Both the position numbers and the translations under genes were made by a program. The notes below the pieces were generated by a model. The model made no database searches and was not told the DNA's origin. It saw nothing but the letters and a program-made list of their open reading frames with translations. A stretch of DNA of 64,000 nt, taken from Anaerolineae bacterium. GTDB taxonomy: Bacteria > Chloroflexota > Anaerolineae > Aggregatilineales > Phototrophicaceae. The stretch is taken from assembly GCA_022820665.1 (NCBI GenBank), contig JAJEFB010000051.1, positions 24,279 through 88,278 of the forward strand, given 5' to 3'. Positions 15,734-23,900 of the stretch are shown here, in pieces (position 1 is the first letter of the stretch; each line of letters opens with the position of its first letter).

Positions 15734-17203
15734 CTACATATCGCCCATGTAGCCAACGGCTGCCCGGTATTGCTCCGCTTGCGCGTCACGTCCCAGACGG
15801 TCTGTGATGGCATTCCACAATTCAGCCACGTTATCCAGCGCCTCTTGCGCGCTGATCTCGCCCGCGAGCGCCCGCGCTATCTCCGCGTCCAACGTCGACA
15901 GATACTCAGCCGAACCGGTGATGCGAATGTCCAGCACGGCGTTCGGGTGGTTGATCGTATTCTGAATCGCGTCCAGGTAATCGGCTGCGCTCTCTTCATC
16001 AAAGCCGGCCGCGACCCAGGGCGCGGTATCCGCCAATTGGCTGAAGCGGCTGGGATTGATGCCCGTGCCACCGGTAACCGCCAGTTCGTTTACTACGTCC
16101 TTGCTCGCCAGGAATGAAGCGAAGTCAAGCGCCGCTTCGGTCACATCGCTGTCCGACGCGATCGAGATAATCCAACCGCCGAAGGCGATAAAGGGCGCCG
16201 GATTCTCTTCCATCACCCATTCGCCAGCTTCATAGTCCCAGTAGGAATCACCGCCGGGCAGTACGCCGAAGCCAACCGCGCCTTTGACCAGCGAGACATT
16301 TTCGTCAACCGAGATCGTGCCGACATCGCCCCAGTCGAGGTTCAATACGGCGGTGCCAGTCGCCATCAGCGTGCGCGTATCGGCCACATCGTAGTTGATC
16401 ATCTCTGGATCGCCTACGTTGCGGATATCAATGTATTCTTCAAGGGCGCGGACCCATCCCGGATTGTTGACTTGTGGGGTCATATCGTCGCAACTGAAGA
16501 AGAAGCAGGGGTTGCCAGGCACCTTGCCATAACCCGCGGCGCGGGACAGGTAAACCCAGTAAGATTGCGCGTTGCGGCGCTGCGCTTCCAGGGCGCCATA
16601 GATCGGCGCCATCGAGCCGGCTGTATCCACTTCCATGCCATTGAAGAACTCGGCGATATCGCGGTACTGCGTCCAGGTGGTCGGCTCGCCCAGGGCATAA
16701 CCATAAGCCGCTTCAAAGTCCGCCGCGTACATCTCGTTGTCGACCAGGTCCTTGCGGTAATACAGCATGTGCGCGTCGCCATCGTAGGGCAGGGCATAAG
16801 GCACGCCGCCCCAGGTGGTAATGCGGTCGGCATATAGCGGAATCACATCGTCGGATTCGATGGCGTCCAGCGTTTCCTGCGGAATCTCCATCACATAACC
16901 CGGCGCCATGATGTCCCCCGCCCAGTCGGCGGCGTAAATCAGCACATCATAGTCGCCCGAGCCTGTCGATAGAGCCGTGACGATCTTTTCGAACAGCTCG
17001 CCAAATGCGAAAGTCTGCAACTCGATGTTTCCGCCGGTTGCCTCCTCCCAAATCGGTCCCTTGTCGAGGACAGGACCGCCGATGGCTGACCCCGTCTGTG
17101 TTACCACGACGACAGTCTGCCCCGAGAAATCTTGCGCGCTTGCCCCAGCTGCCATGACCGCTGTCAGCAGACCAAGCAATATCAGTAGAGAAAGTTTACG
17201 CAT
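15734..17203 (-). CDS. Sugar ABC transporter substrate-binding protein (importer 1)
   Basis: A 489-residue secreted binding protein of the extracellular solute-binding family 1 type. The start MRKLSLLILLGLLTAVMAAGASAQ is a clean signal peptide with an AxA-type cleavage site and no lipobox Cys. The mature part has ILLGLL-free globular sequence with YALPYDGDAHMLYYRKDL and WGGVPYALPYD, typical for sugar-binding members. The ATG at 17203 starts directly at the signal peptide; longer in-frame starts add an unlikely N-terminus. It heads the importer 1 operon and diverges from xylulokinase, which suggests that the ligand is a sugar phosphorylated by that kinase. Confidence 0.9.
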   Translation of the reverse strand: MRKLSLLILLGLLTAVMAAGASAQDFSGQTVVVVTQTGSAIGGPVLDKGPIWEEATGGNIELQTFAFGELFEKIVTALSTGSGDYDVLIYAADWAGDIMAPGYVMEIPQETLDAIESDDVIPLYADRITTWGGVPYALPYDGDAHMLYYRKDLVDNEMYAADFEAAYGYALGEPTTWTQYRDIAEFFNGMEVDTAGSMAPIYGALEAQRRNAQSYWVYLSRAAGYGKVPGNPCFFFSCDDMTPQVNNPGWVRALEEYIDIRNVGDPEMINYDVADTRTLMATGTAVLNLDWGDVGTISVDENVSLVKGAVGFGVLPGGDSYWDYEAGEWVMEENPAPFIAFGGWIISIASDSDVTEAALDFASFLASKDVVNELAVTGGTGINPSRFSQLADTAPWVAAGFDEESAADYLDAIQNTINHPNAVLDIRITGSAEYLSTLDAEIARALAGEISAQEALDNVAELWNAITDRLGRDAQAEQYRAAVGYMGDM

Positions 17204-17386
17204 TGCTGTACTCCATCGTTGTATTTGGACAAAATACTGAACCCACGGGTTCGGGCGGCAGCCGCCGCCAGGGGGAAAATATCCCAGACGCATTTTATCG
17301 GGAAAAGAAGCGATCTAACAGCCTGCTTGTATTCAGCCGACGAATTCTGTATGCTTGTCCCATTTCCAGGGTAGGAACGGCCGCCT
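17204..17386. promoter_or_regulatory. Divergent intergenic region between importer 1 and xylulokinase with two inverted repeats
   Basis: This 183-base gap must hold the start signals for both transcription units. It contains GAACCC-AC-GGGTTC near 17239-17252 and GGCGGC-A-GCCGCC near 17254-17266. Either could be an operator for a sugar regulator such as the SorC protein at 2976. No convincing -35/-10 pair was identified. Confidence 0.35.
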
Positions 17387-18913
17387 ATGCCAAATTATGT
17401 CGTCGCGCACGATCTGGGCACCACCGGCAACAAAGCAACTCTCTACGACCGTGAGGGTAAACTGGTCGGCGCCTCATTCCATGCTTATGTTACCGAATAC
17501 GCCCAGGCCGGCTGGGCGGAACAAGATCCGGCAGACTGGTGGGACGCGGTCTGCCAATCGACGCGCCGCCTCTTGAGCGAGACGGGCGTCAGGAAAAATG
17601 ACATCGCTTGCATTACCTTTAGCGGACAGATGATGGGCGCCGTTCCGCTTGATAAAGACGCGCGCCCCCTGCGCAAAGCCATCATTTGGGCCGATCAGCG
17701 CGCGCTCGATCAAGAACGTTGGATCGGCGAGCGGGTTTCTTTCGAGGATCTGTACCAAATCACGGGCCATCGTCTCAGTTCGTCATACTCGCTGGCCAAA
17801 ATCCTTTGGATTCGCGATCATCAGCCGGAAATTTTCGGAGCAACTCACAAGTTCGTCCATGCCAAGGACACCGTCGTCGCGCGGCTGACAGGCAATTTCG
17901 TGACTGATCCGTCGGACGCGTCGAGCATGAATCTCTACGATCTGAACAATGGTGATTGGTCCATGGATATACTTGACGCGGTTAATCTGCCAGTTGATGT
18001 CTTGCCGGAAATACGGGCGTCGATCGATGTCGTCGGCGAGGTCCGCGCTGAAATTGCTGAAGACATCGGTGTTGCTGCAGGAACGCCGGTCGTCATCGGT
18101 GGCGGCGATGGCGCCTGCGCGGCCGCCGGCGCCGGTGTTATTGAAGAAGGCTCGGCTTACAATTACGTCGGCTCGTCATCGTGGATCGCCATCTCCGCGG
18201 CTAAGCCAATCTACGATCCCGACTATCGTACCTTCACCTTCGCGCACGTGATCCCTGATAAGTTCATGCCAACAGGCACCATGCAAGCGGCCGGCGCGTC
18301 ATATCAGTGGACGCGCGATCAGCTTTCGCTCTTCGAAAAGGAAACCGCCGAGCGGCTGGGCATCAGCCCTTACGAGCTGATTAACCTGGAAGTCGCGCAA
18401 GTCGCTCCCGGCGCGGATGGACTGTTCTTCTTGCCATATCTCATGGGCGAACGCAGTCCGCGCTGGAACCCCCATGCGCGCGGCGCTTTTATTGGTTTGA
18501 CGATCCGCCATACGCGGGCGCATATGTATCGCGCGGTCCTGGAGGGCGTGACCATGAACTTGCGAGTCATCCTCGATGCCTTTCGCGATCAGGGTACAGA
18601 GATTGAGGCTATGCGGCTGATCGGCGGCGGCGCCAGCGGACGCATCTGGAATCAGATCATGGCGGATGTATACGGTATGCCTGTGCAACGCCTGGCGATA
18701 TTGGAAGAGGCGACCTCGATGGGCGCGGCGCTGGTCGGCGGCGTCGGCGTCGGATTGTACTCGGGCTTTTCCATGATTGAGACCATGAATGACGTCGCTG
18801 CCACTGTCATGCCTGACAGGAGAGCGCAGGCGACCTACGACAATATGCTGCCGGTCTTCAACCAGCTTTACGATGCCCTGGCGCCGGCCTATGAAGAGAT
18901 TGCCGCGCTGTGA
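17387..18913 (+). CDS. xylB: Xylulokinase / FGGY carbohydrate kinase
   Basis: A 508-residue FGGY-family kinase. The N-terminal ATPase fold has HDLGTTGNKATLYDREG; CITFSGQMMGAVPLDKD and AIIWADQRA are the xylulokinase-type substrate loop; VVIGGGDGACAAAGAG contains the catalytic Asp; LIGGGASGRIWNQIMADVYG is the C-terminal signature. It would phosphorylate D-xylulose (or a close ketopentose) to the 5-phosphate, a step before ribulose-phosphate epimerisation. It is divergent from the importer 1 binding-protein gene. Related FGGY kinases act on L-fuculose, L-ribulose or glycerol, so the exact substrate is inferred. Confidence 0.85.
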   Translation: MPNYVVAHDLGTTGNKATLYDREGKLVGASFHAYVTEYAQAGWAEQDPADWWDAVCQSTRRLLSETGVRKNDIACITFSGQMMGAVPLDKDARPLRKAIIWADQRALDQERWIGERVSFEDLYQITGHRLSSSYSLAKILWIRDHQPEIFGATHKFVHAKDTVVARLTGNFVTDPSDASSMNLYDLNNGDWSMDILDAVNLPVDVLPEIRASIDVVGEVRAEIAEDIGVAAGTPVVIGGGDGACAAAGAGVIEEGSAYNYVGSSSWIAISAAKPIYDPDYRTFTFAHVIPDKFMPTGTMQAAGASYQWTRDQLSLFEKETAERLGISPYELINLEVAQVAPGADGLFFLPYLMGERSPRWNPHARGAFIGLTIRHTRAHMYRAVLEGVTMNLRVILDAFRDQGTEIEAMRLIGGGASGRIWNQIMADVYGMPVQRLAILEEATSMGAALVGGVGVGLYSGFSMIETMNDVAATVMPDRRAQATYDNMLPVFNQLYDALAPAYEEIAAL

Positions 18914-18925
18914 ACCCGCCTACAC

Positions 18926-19885
18926 ATGACCAGAGCGATGCAAACTGAGAAGTTCGTTTTTGTCGGCGTCAGCACCGGCGAATCCTCAATGATGAAGATC
19001 TTTCCGGAATGGGCCAAAATCCTCGGGTTGAAAGCCAAACTGGTGGGATGCGATATCTCCTTACGCGCTCCGGCAGTCAAGTATCGCCATATCGTACGCG
19101 AAATGCGAAGCGATCCTTCCGTGAGAGGCGCTCTAGTGACGGCGCATAAAATTGACCTGCTGCATGCCTGTCGCGACATGTTTGATTTCCTCGATCCCCA
19201 TGCCCGGATTTGCGACGAGGTATCCTGTATCGCAAAAATCGGCGGTCTTCTGAAAGGTTTCGCCAAGGATACGATCTCCTCCGGTATGGCTTTGGATCAT
19301 TTTGTACCTGCGGATCATTGGGAAGGCGGTCGGAGCGATGTGCTGTGTCTGGGCGCGGGGGGCGCCGCCACCGCGATAAGCGTTTGCATAGCCGAACGTT
19401 CGCGCATTGCCGCGCATCCACGACGGTTCCTGCTCGTTGATATTTTGCCGGAGCGGCTGGACGCTATTCGCCGCATCCACGATAAGCTGGATACGGCGAT
19501 TCAATTCGTCTATTATCTCCAAAGCGACGCTGTCGAGAACGACGCTCTGATGAACCGATTGCCCGAGGGATCGTTGGTGATCAACGCCACCGGCATGGGT
19601 AAAGACCGCTCGGGCTCGCCAATCACTGATGCGGCGCATTTCCCGCAAGATGGCTTGGTTTGGGAGCTGAACTACCGAGGCGAGCGTCGATTCCTGCGGC
19701 AAGCCGAGGCGCGAGCGGAAGAGCGGAATCTGACGATTGAAGATGGCTGGAATTACTTCCTGCATGGCTGGACGCAGGTCATTGCTGAAGTTTTTCAAAT
19801 AGAGCTGTCCGACGAGGTGTTTGAGCAATTAGGGACGGCTGCGGCAACGCATCGCCCGGCACAGCAGGGGCGGGAGAAGATATGA
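18926..19885 (+). CDS. Shikimate-dehydrogenase-like NAD(P) oxidoreductase
   Basis: A 319-residue protein with the two-domain shikimate/quinate dehydrogenase fold. In the N-terminal domain GALVTAHKIDLLHA aligns with the catalytic NVTxPxK segment and keeps the Lys. The Rossmann part has VLCLGAGGAATAISVCIAER, and LVINATGMGKDRSGSP matches the NxTGxG motif. The order of motifs is right but the sequence is far from housekeeping AroE, and it sits in a sugar operon, so a quinate-like or polyol substrate is more likely than aromatic biosynthesis. It ends in an ATGA overlap with the cupin isomerase gene, so the two are co-translated. Confidence 0.75.
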   Translation: MTRAMQTEKFVFVGVSTGESSMMKIFPEWAKILGLKAKLVGCDISLRAPAVKYRHIVREMRSDPSVRGALVTAHKIDLLHACRDMFDFLDPHARICDEVSCIAKIGGLLKGFAKDTISSGMALDHFVPADHWEGGRSDVLCLGAGGAATAISVCIAERSRIAAHPRRFLLVDILPERLDAIRRIHDKLDTAIQFVYYLQSDAVENDALMNRLPEGSLVINATGMGKDRSGSPITDAAHFPQDGLVWELNYRGERRFLRQAEARAEERNLTIEDGWNYFLHGWTQVIAEVFQIELSDEVFEQLGTAAATHRPAQQGREKI

Positions 19886-20457
19886 ACTTGATCGAGCCTT
19901 TCAAGACTGAAATTGACTTTGCGACGGGCGTACTGTCGCCGCAGCGGACGATCATGCGGCGCAGGCTTAGCGACATGAACCTGATGTATGCGGACAGGAA
20001 TGAAGCGGCGCGAATCTTGTCGGAAGAAGGCGACCGCCTGATCTATGAAGTCCAAGGCGTCGAACTGCCGGAAGAAGAAGGACAGATCCCGCACTGTACG
20101 ACGCGTATTCTGCCCGGGCGCATCGGCGATGAGTATCACATGACCAAGGGGCACTATCACGCGCGGCGCGAACAGGGCGAGGTCTATTTTGGCTTGTCCG
20201 GGCGCGGCTGCCTGCTGCTGCAAACGGATAGCGGCCAGACCAGCGAGATCGAGATGGTCGCTGGAAGCGCGGCTTACGTGCCGCCCTACTGGGCGCATCG
20301 CACGGTCAACATCGGCGACGAGGACTTTGTCTTCTTTTCAGTTTGGGAAGCGCGCGCCGGGCATGACTACGGCACGATCGAGCGCGACGGCTTCCGGGTG
20401 CTGGTGGTGATCAGAGACGGTGAGCCGGCGGTAATTGATAATCCGAAATACAGTTGA
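19882..20457 (+). CDS. pgiA: Cupin-type glucose-6-phosphate isomerase
   Basis: A 191-residue cupin of the archaeal-type phosphoglucose isomerase family, which interconverts glucose 6-phosphate and fructose 6-phosphate at a metal site. The metal-binding motif EYHMTKGHYHARREQGEVYF supplies two His and a Glu, and AAYVPPYWAHRTVNIG the third His. It is unrelated to the common SIS-type PGI and is found mainly in archaea and scattered bacteria. Here it follows the shikimate-dehydrogenase-like gene with an ATGA overlap. It would carry fructose 6-phosphate made by PHI on to glucose 6-phosphate. A different sugar phosphate substrate remains possible. Confidence 0.88.
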   Translation: MNLIEPFKTEIDFATGVLSPQRTIMRRRLSDMNLMYADRNEAARILSEEGDRLIYEVQGVELPEEEGQIPHCTTRILPGRIGDEYHMTKGHYHARREQGEVYFGLSGRGCLLLQTDSGQTSEIEMVAGSAAYVPPYWAHRTVNIGDEDFVFFSVWEARAGHDYGTIERDGFRVLVVIRDGEPAVIDNPKYS

Positions 20458-20522
20458 GACGAGGCGATAATGGAGCGGCGAATCGCGCAAAGCCCAACTG
20501 CCTTATCCGCTCTGCTATAAGC

Positions 20523-20528
20523 TATAAT
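20523..20528 (+). promoter_or_regulatory. Possible -10 box of the restriction-modification operon
   Basis: A perfect TATAAT lies seven bases before the TTG start of the methyltransferase gene. No good -35 box is seen 16-18 bases upstream. If this is a real -10 element, the transcript would begin at or next to the TTG and be leaderless. An ATG at 20563 is the alternative start. Confidence 0.3.
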
Positions 20529-20535
20529 GGCATAA

Positions 20536-21621
20536 TTGGCTGATATCCCGAACTTAAAGACTATGGTAGAACAACTTGCGCTGATTCCCCAAATTGTGCA
20601 TAGATTTCCCAGCACGCGCTATCAAGGCAGTAAAGCCAAGTTGGCCAATTGGATCTGGGATAAACTCTCACAATATTCCTTTGAAACCTGCTTAGACGCC
20701 TTTGGTGGTACGGGAACCATTGCCTATCGCCTAAAACAAGAACAGAAGCAAGTGACTTACAATGATTATCTCAAGTTCAATTTTTGGATTGGCCGAGCGC
20801 TGATAGAAAATTCGCATACTCGACTGAGCGATCATGACATGGAGTGGATACTGGCGCCGCAGGACATTTCTTATCCCAGTGTAATCGCCGACACATTCGC
20901 AGATATCTATTTTACTGATGACGAAAATCGTTGGCTTGACCGGGTTATTACCAATATCCATCGCATAGAGGACGCGCACAAAAAGGCGCTTGCTTTTTTT
21001 GCCTTGGCTCAGTCTTGCATCATCAAGCGACCTTACAATTTGTTCCACCGCCGAAACCTCTATATTCGTATGGCGGAAGTGAAACGATCCTTCGGCAATA
21101 AGACGAGTTGGGACCGGCCATTTGAAGCGTGGTTTCGGCAATTTGTCCAAGAAGCGAATATGGCGATATTTGATAATGGCAAAGCCAATCGCGCTTTGAA
21201 TCAGGATGTGTTTGATATTGAAGGCGACTTTGACTTGGTTTATTTTGATCCACCCTACATCTCAGAAAAAGGCGTCGCTGTCGATTATCGCGACTTCTAT
21301 CACTTTCTGGAGGGACTCGCAGAGTATGAACATTGGCCAGCGCAAATTGATATGCGATCAAAACATCGTCGTTTGCTACCCGAGCCTAACATTTGGGCTG
21401 ATAAGAACCGGATTTATCAGGCTTTTGAGCGAGTCTTTGACAAATACGCGGATAGCATTCTGGCGATCTCCTATCGCAGCGATGGGATTCCTGCAGAAAC
21501 AGAGTTAATAAATCTCCTCAGAAAATTCAAATCAGATATTCGGATTGAACGATATCGAAATTATCAATATGCACTGTCAAAAAATAAAAAATCCAGCGAA
21601 ATTCTGTTGATTGGGAAGTAA
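20536..21621 (+). CDS. DNA adenine N6-methyltransferase, D12 (Dam-like) class, of an EcoRV-type system
   Basis: A 361-residue methyltransferase (352 if the ATG at 20563 is used). RYQGSKAKLANWIWDKL and CLDAFGGTGTIAYRL form the S-adenosylmethionine site (motif I), and YNDYLKFNFWIGRAL matches the following motif. DLVYFDPPYISEKG (DPPY near residue 238) is the catalytic motif IV of adenine-N6 enzymes. The insertion between motifs I and IV is the target-recognition region of Dam-type enzymes. The gene is AT-rich relative to its flanks. Its stop is three bases from an EcoRV-like nuclease gene, so it most likely methylates GATATC to protect the host; that specificity is inferred from the partner. Confidence 0.88.
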   Translation: MADIPNLKTMVEQLALIPQIVHRFPSTRYQGSKAKLANWIWDKLSQYSFETCLDAFGGTGTIAYRLKQEQKQVTYNDYLKFNFWIGRALIENSHTRLSDHDMEWILAPQDISYPSVIADTFADIYFTDDENRWLDRVITNIHRIEDAHKKALAFFALAQSCIIKRPYNLFHRRNLYIRMAEVKRSFGNKTSWDRPFEAWFRQFVQEANMAIFDNGKANRALNQDVFDIEGDFDLVYFDPPYISEKGVAVDYRDFYHFLEGLAEYEHWPAQIDMRSKHRRLLPEPNIWADKNRIYQAFERVFDKYADSILAISYRSDGIPAETELINLLRKFKSDIRIERYRNYQYALSKNKKSSEILLIGK

Positions 21622-21624
21622 AGG

Positions 21625-22392
21625 ATGTCCGAGTTTGAGCGGCGGCTGCGTGAGTATTTACCGCGTTTTCAATCTGTCCTTGCGACAGATATAGGAGATT
21701 GGGTTGTCAAGGGATTCATAGATACGCGGAGAAATATCTATACCATCTCAAGTGACACCAAAGTGATATCAAAACTAATCGAGCTAATGCTGTTCCCATT
21801 GTTTAATCAATTCGCTCAACAATATGACTATTCTTTGCATTTAGCGGAACATCAAAACCATTATCCAGACATCACATTTATTGCCCCTGACGACACGAAA
21901 ATAGCAGTCGATTTGAAATCAACCTATCGTGTTAGCGCCTTTCGAGTAAGTGGTTTTACTTTGGGAGCATTTACAGGATATTTTCGACAACGCGATTCAA
22001 CCAAGAACATTTCATTTCCTTATCAGGACTATGAACAACATTTCGTCCTTGGCATTATCTATTCTCGCAGTGTTATCGATATTGATGAGGGGAGAATTTA
22101 TAGACTTACGGACTTGCATGATATTCAGTCAGTTGCGCATGATTTTGTATTTTTGTTACAAGAAAAATGGAAACTGGCAACTGATAGACCTGGTAGCGGC
22201 AACACCAAAAACATTGGTTCAGTCAATAATATTGATGCGCTTGTCAATGGAAACGGAGTTTTCGCATCTGAGTGCAAAGCTATATTTGATGATTACTGGA
22301 TGAATTATCTGACAGCGGATATGGCGCGTATAATTGATTCCGCCATGCCGTATACCAACCTAAACGAATATTGGGAGTGGCGCAATCGCTAG
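21625..22392 (+). CDS. Type II restriction endonuclease, EcoRV family
   Basis: A 255-residue protein that I recognise as an EcoRV homologue (EcoRV has 245 residues). Shared blocks include SDTKV(I/L)S near residue 38, HQNHYPD (Asp 82), KIAVDLKSTY (Asp 96, Lys 98), FTLGAFTGYFR, STKNISFP and a recognition loop GSGNTKNIGS (residues 190-199). The Asp-Asp-Lys triad matches the metal-binding catalytic residues of EcoRV, and GSGNT matches its major-groove recognition loop; the residue after T differs (Lys instead of Thr). It should therefore cut GATATC, bluntly, as a dimer, if active. No truncation or frameshift is seen. The gene is about 35-40% GC and follows the methylase directly, with no controller gene. 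Confidence 0.92.
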   Translation: MSEFERRLREYLPRFQSVLATDIGDWVVKGFIDTRRNIYTISSDTKVISKLIELMLFPLFNQFAQQYDYSLHLAEHQNHYPDITFIAPDDTKIAVDLKSTYRVSAFRVSGFTLGAFTGYFRQRDSTKNISFPYQDYEQHFVLGIIYSRSVIDIDEGRIYRLTDLHDIQSVAHDFVFLLQEKWKLATDRPGSGNTKNIGSVNNIDALVNGNGVFASECKAIFDDYWMNYLTADMARIIDSAMPYTNLNEYWEWRNR

Positions 22393-22406
22393 AGAGACAG
22401 AATGAC

Positions 22407-23828
22407 ATGACCCAACCCAATATCATTCTCATCATCACCGACCAGCAGCGCTACGACACCATTAACGCGCTGGGCTTCCCTTATATGGATACGCCCAATC
22501 TCGACCGGCTGGTACGAGAAGGCGTTAGCTTCGACAATTGCCATATCACAGCGCCTTCCTGCGCGCCGGCGCGCGCCAGCCTCTTCACCGGTTACTACCC
22601 GCATGTGACCGGCATCATGCGCAACGCCGATCGCTGGACGCGCTCCTGGGTAGAGGATTTGAACGAGGCCGGCTATCACTGCGTCAACATCGGCAAGATG
22701 CACACCAAGCCCTTCGAGGCGCCGCTGGGCTTCCACCAGCGCTTCGTGGTGGAGAATAAAGACCGCTACCTGGAGGGCCGCTATTACTTCGATGAATGGG
22801 ACAAAGCGCTGGCGGCGCGCGGCTTGGTCAAGCAGCAGCGGAAACTGTATCGACAGCGGGACGACTATCGCGAGCGCATGGGCGCTTTCACCTGGGACCT
22901 GCCCGCCGATACGCATCCGGATAACTTCGTCGGCGGGTTGGCGCAGTGGTGGCTGCGCACCTATCCCAAAGCCAAGCCGCTCTTCCTGCAGATCGGCTTC
23001 CCCGGTCCGCATCCGCCCTACGATCCCACACCCGATGCCGCCGCCGAGTACATCGACCGCGACCTGCCGCTGCCACAAGTGACGCGGCGGGAACTGGAGG
23101 GACAGCCGCCGCCTTTTCAAGAGTTGCGGGCGCACAATATGGAAGTCGATCACGACTCGATCGTGCATCTGGAGCAGCCGACGCGGGCGCAATTGCAGCG
23201 ATTGCGAGCCTATTACGCGGCCAATGTGAGCATGATCGACAAGCAGGTCGGGCAGATCATGGGCGCGCTGGAAGAGGGGGGCTACCTGGAAAACAGCGTG
23301 GTGATCTTCACCAGCGACCATGGCGATTGCCTGGGCGATCACGGGCAGATCCAGAAGTGGACGATGTACGATATCATCACGCGGGTGCCAGCGATCTTTT
23401 GGTCGCCCAGTCGCTTCCCGGGCGGAGCGCGGGTGGATGCGCTTTGCCAGTGGATGGACATCGGGCAGACGGTGCTGGAGCTCGCGAGCCTGAGGCCGCG
23501 CGAGGATACGCAGACTATCTCGCTGCTGCCGGCGCTGCGCGGCGAGGCTTGGCATGGGCGGGACGTTGTCTATGCCGAGCATCCGCCGGACGGCGTCTAT
23601 CACGGTCCCTACATGACCATGATCCGGGACGAGCGCTGGAAGCTGGTGCATTTTCTGGATCAGGACTACGGACAGCTATTTGACCTGGCTGCGGATCCCG
23701 GCGAGGTGGATAACCTCTGGGATGAGGCGGGGCTGGCCGATGTCAAGCGGTCGCTGCTGGAGAGGATGCTCAACTGGCGGATTGAAAGCGGTCTGAAGAC
23801 GCGGAATCTGTTTCAGGAGCATCGCTGA
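22407..23828 (+). CDS. Sulfatase (arylsulfatase / choline-sulfatase family)
   Basis: A 473-residue alkaline-phosphatase-superfamily sulfatase. NIILIITDQQRYDT gives the N-terminal metal ligands. The activation motif CAPARASLFTG (Cys 52) fits the CxPxR signature, in which the Cys is converted to formylglycine by a maturase not seen in this window. FTSDHGDCLGDHG carries further metal ligands. No signal peptide is visible, so it may act in the cytoplasm on imported sulfated sugars or small sulfate esters. The ATG at 22407 is chosen because an upstream in-frame start would overlap the restriction nuclease gene. High GC sets it apart from that gene. Confidence 0.9.
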   Translation: MTQPNIILIITDQQRYDTINALGFPYMDTPNLDRLVREGVSFDNCHITAPSCAPARASLFTGYYPHVTGIMRNADRWTRSWVEDLNEAGYHCVNIGKMHTKPFEAPLGFHQRFVVENKDRYLEGRYYFDEWDKALAARGLVKQQRKLYRQRDDYRERMGAFTWDLPADTHPDNFVGGLAQWWLRTYPKAKPLFLQIGFPGPHPPYDPTPDAAAEYIDRDLPLPQVTRRELEGQPPPFQELRAHNMEVDHDSIVHLEQPTRAQLQRLRAYYAANVSMIDKQVGQIMGALEEGGYLENSVVIFTSDHGDCLGDHGQIQKWTMYDIITRVPAIFWSPSRFPGGARVDALCQWMDIGQTVLELASLRPREDTQTISLLPALRGEAWHGRDVVYAEHPPDGVYHGPYMTMIRDERWKLVHFLDQDYGQLFDLAADPGEVDNLWDEAGLADVKRSLLERMLNWRIESGLKTRNLFQEHR

Positions 23829-23880
23829 ATCACCCCCATCCCCGGTCCCTTGCCCCCATAAAGAGGGAGGGGGAGCTTAT
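23829..23880. repeat. C-rich/G-rich intergenic palindrome
   Basis: CCCCCATCCCC and its imperfect complement GAGGGAGGGGG flank a loop between two convergent genes. The same style of sequence lies at 15641, 41952 and 47505. It may act as a bidirectional terminator, although no T run follows. Confidence 0.45.
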
Positions 23881-23900
23881 GTGATCGCGCCTCCAAGAAA

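Noticed and set aside
20457..20540. Controller protein gene for the restriction-modification system
   Set aside because: The gap is too short for a C protein and no small HTH gene is found beside the pair.
22389..23651. A 420-codon minus-strand frame opposite the sulfatase
   Set aside because: The sulfatase has its full set of catalytic motifs; the opposite frame is Arg/His/Ala-rich without motifs.
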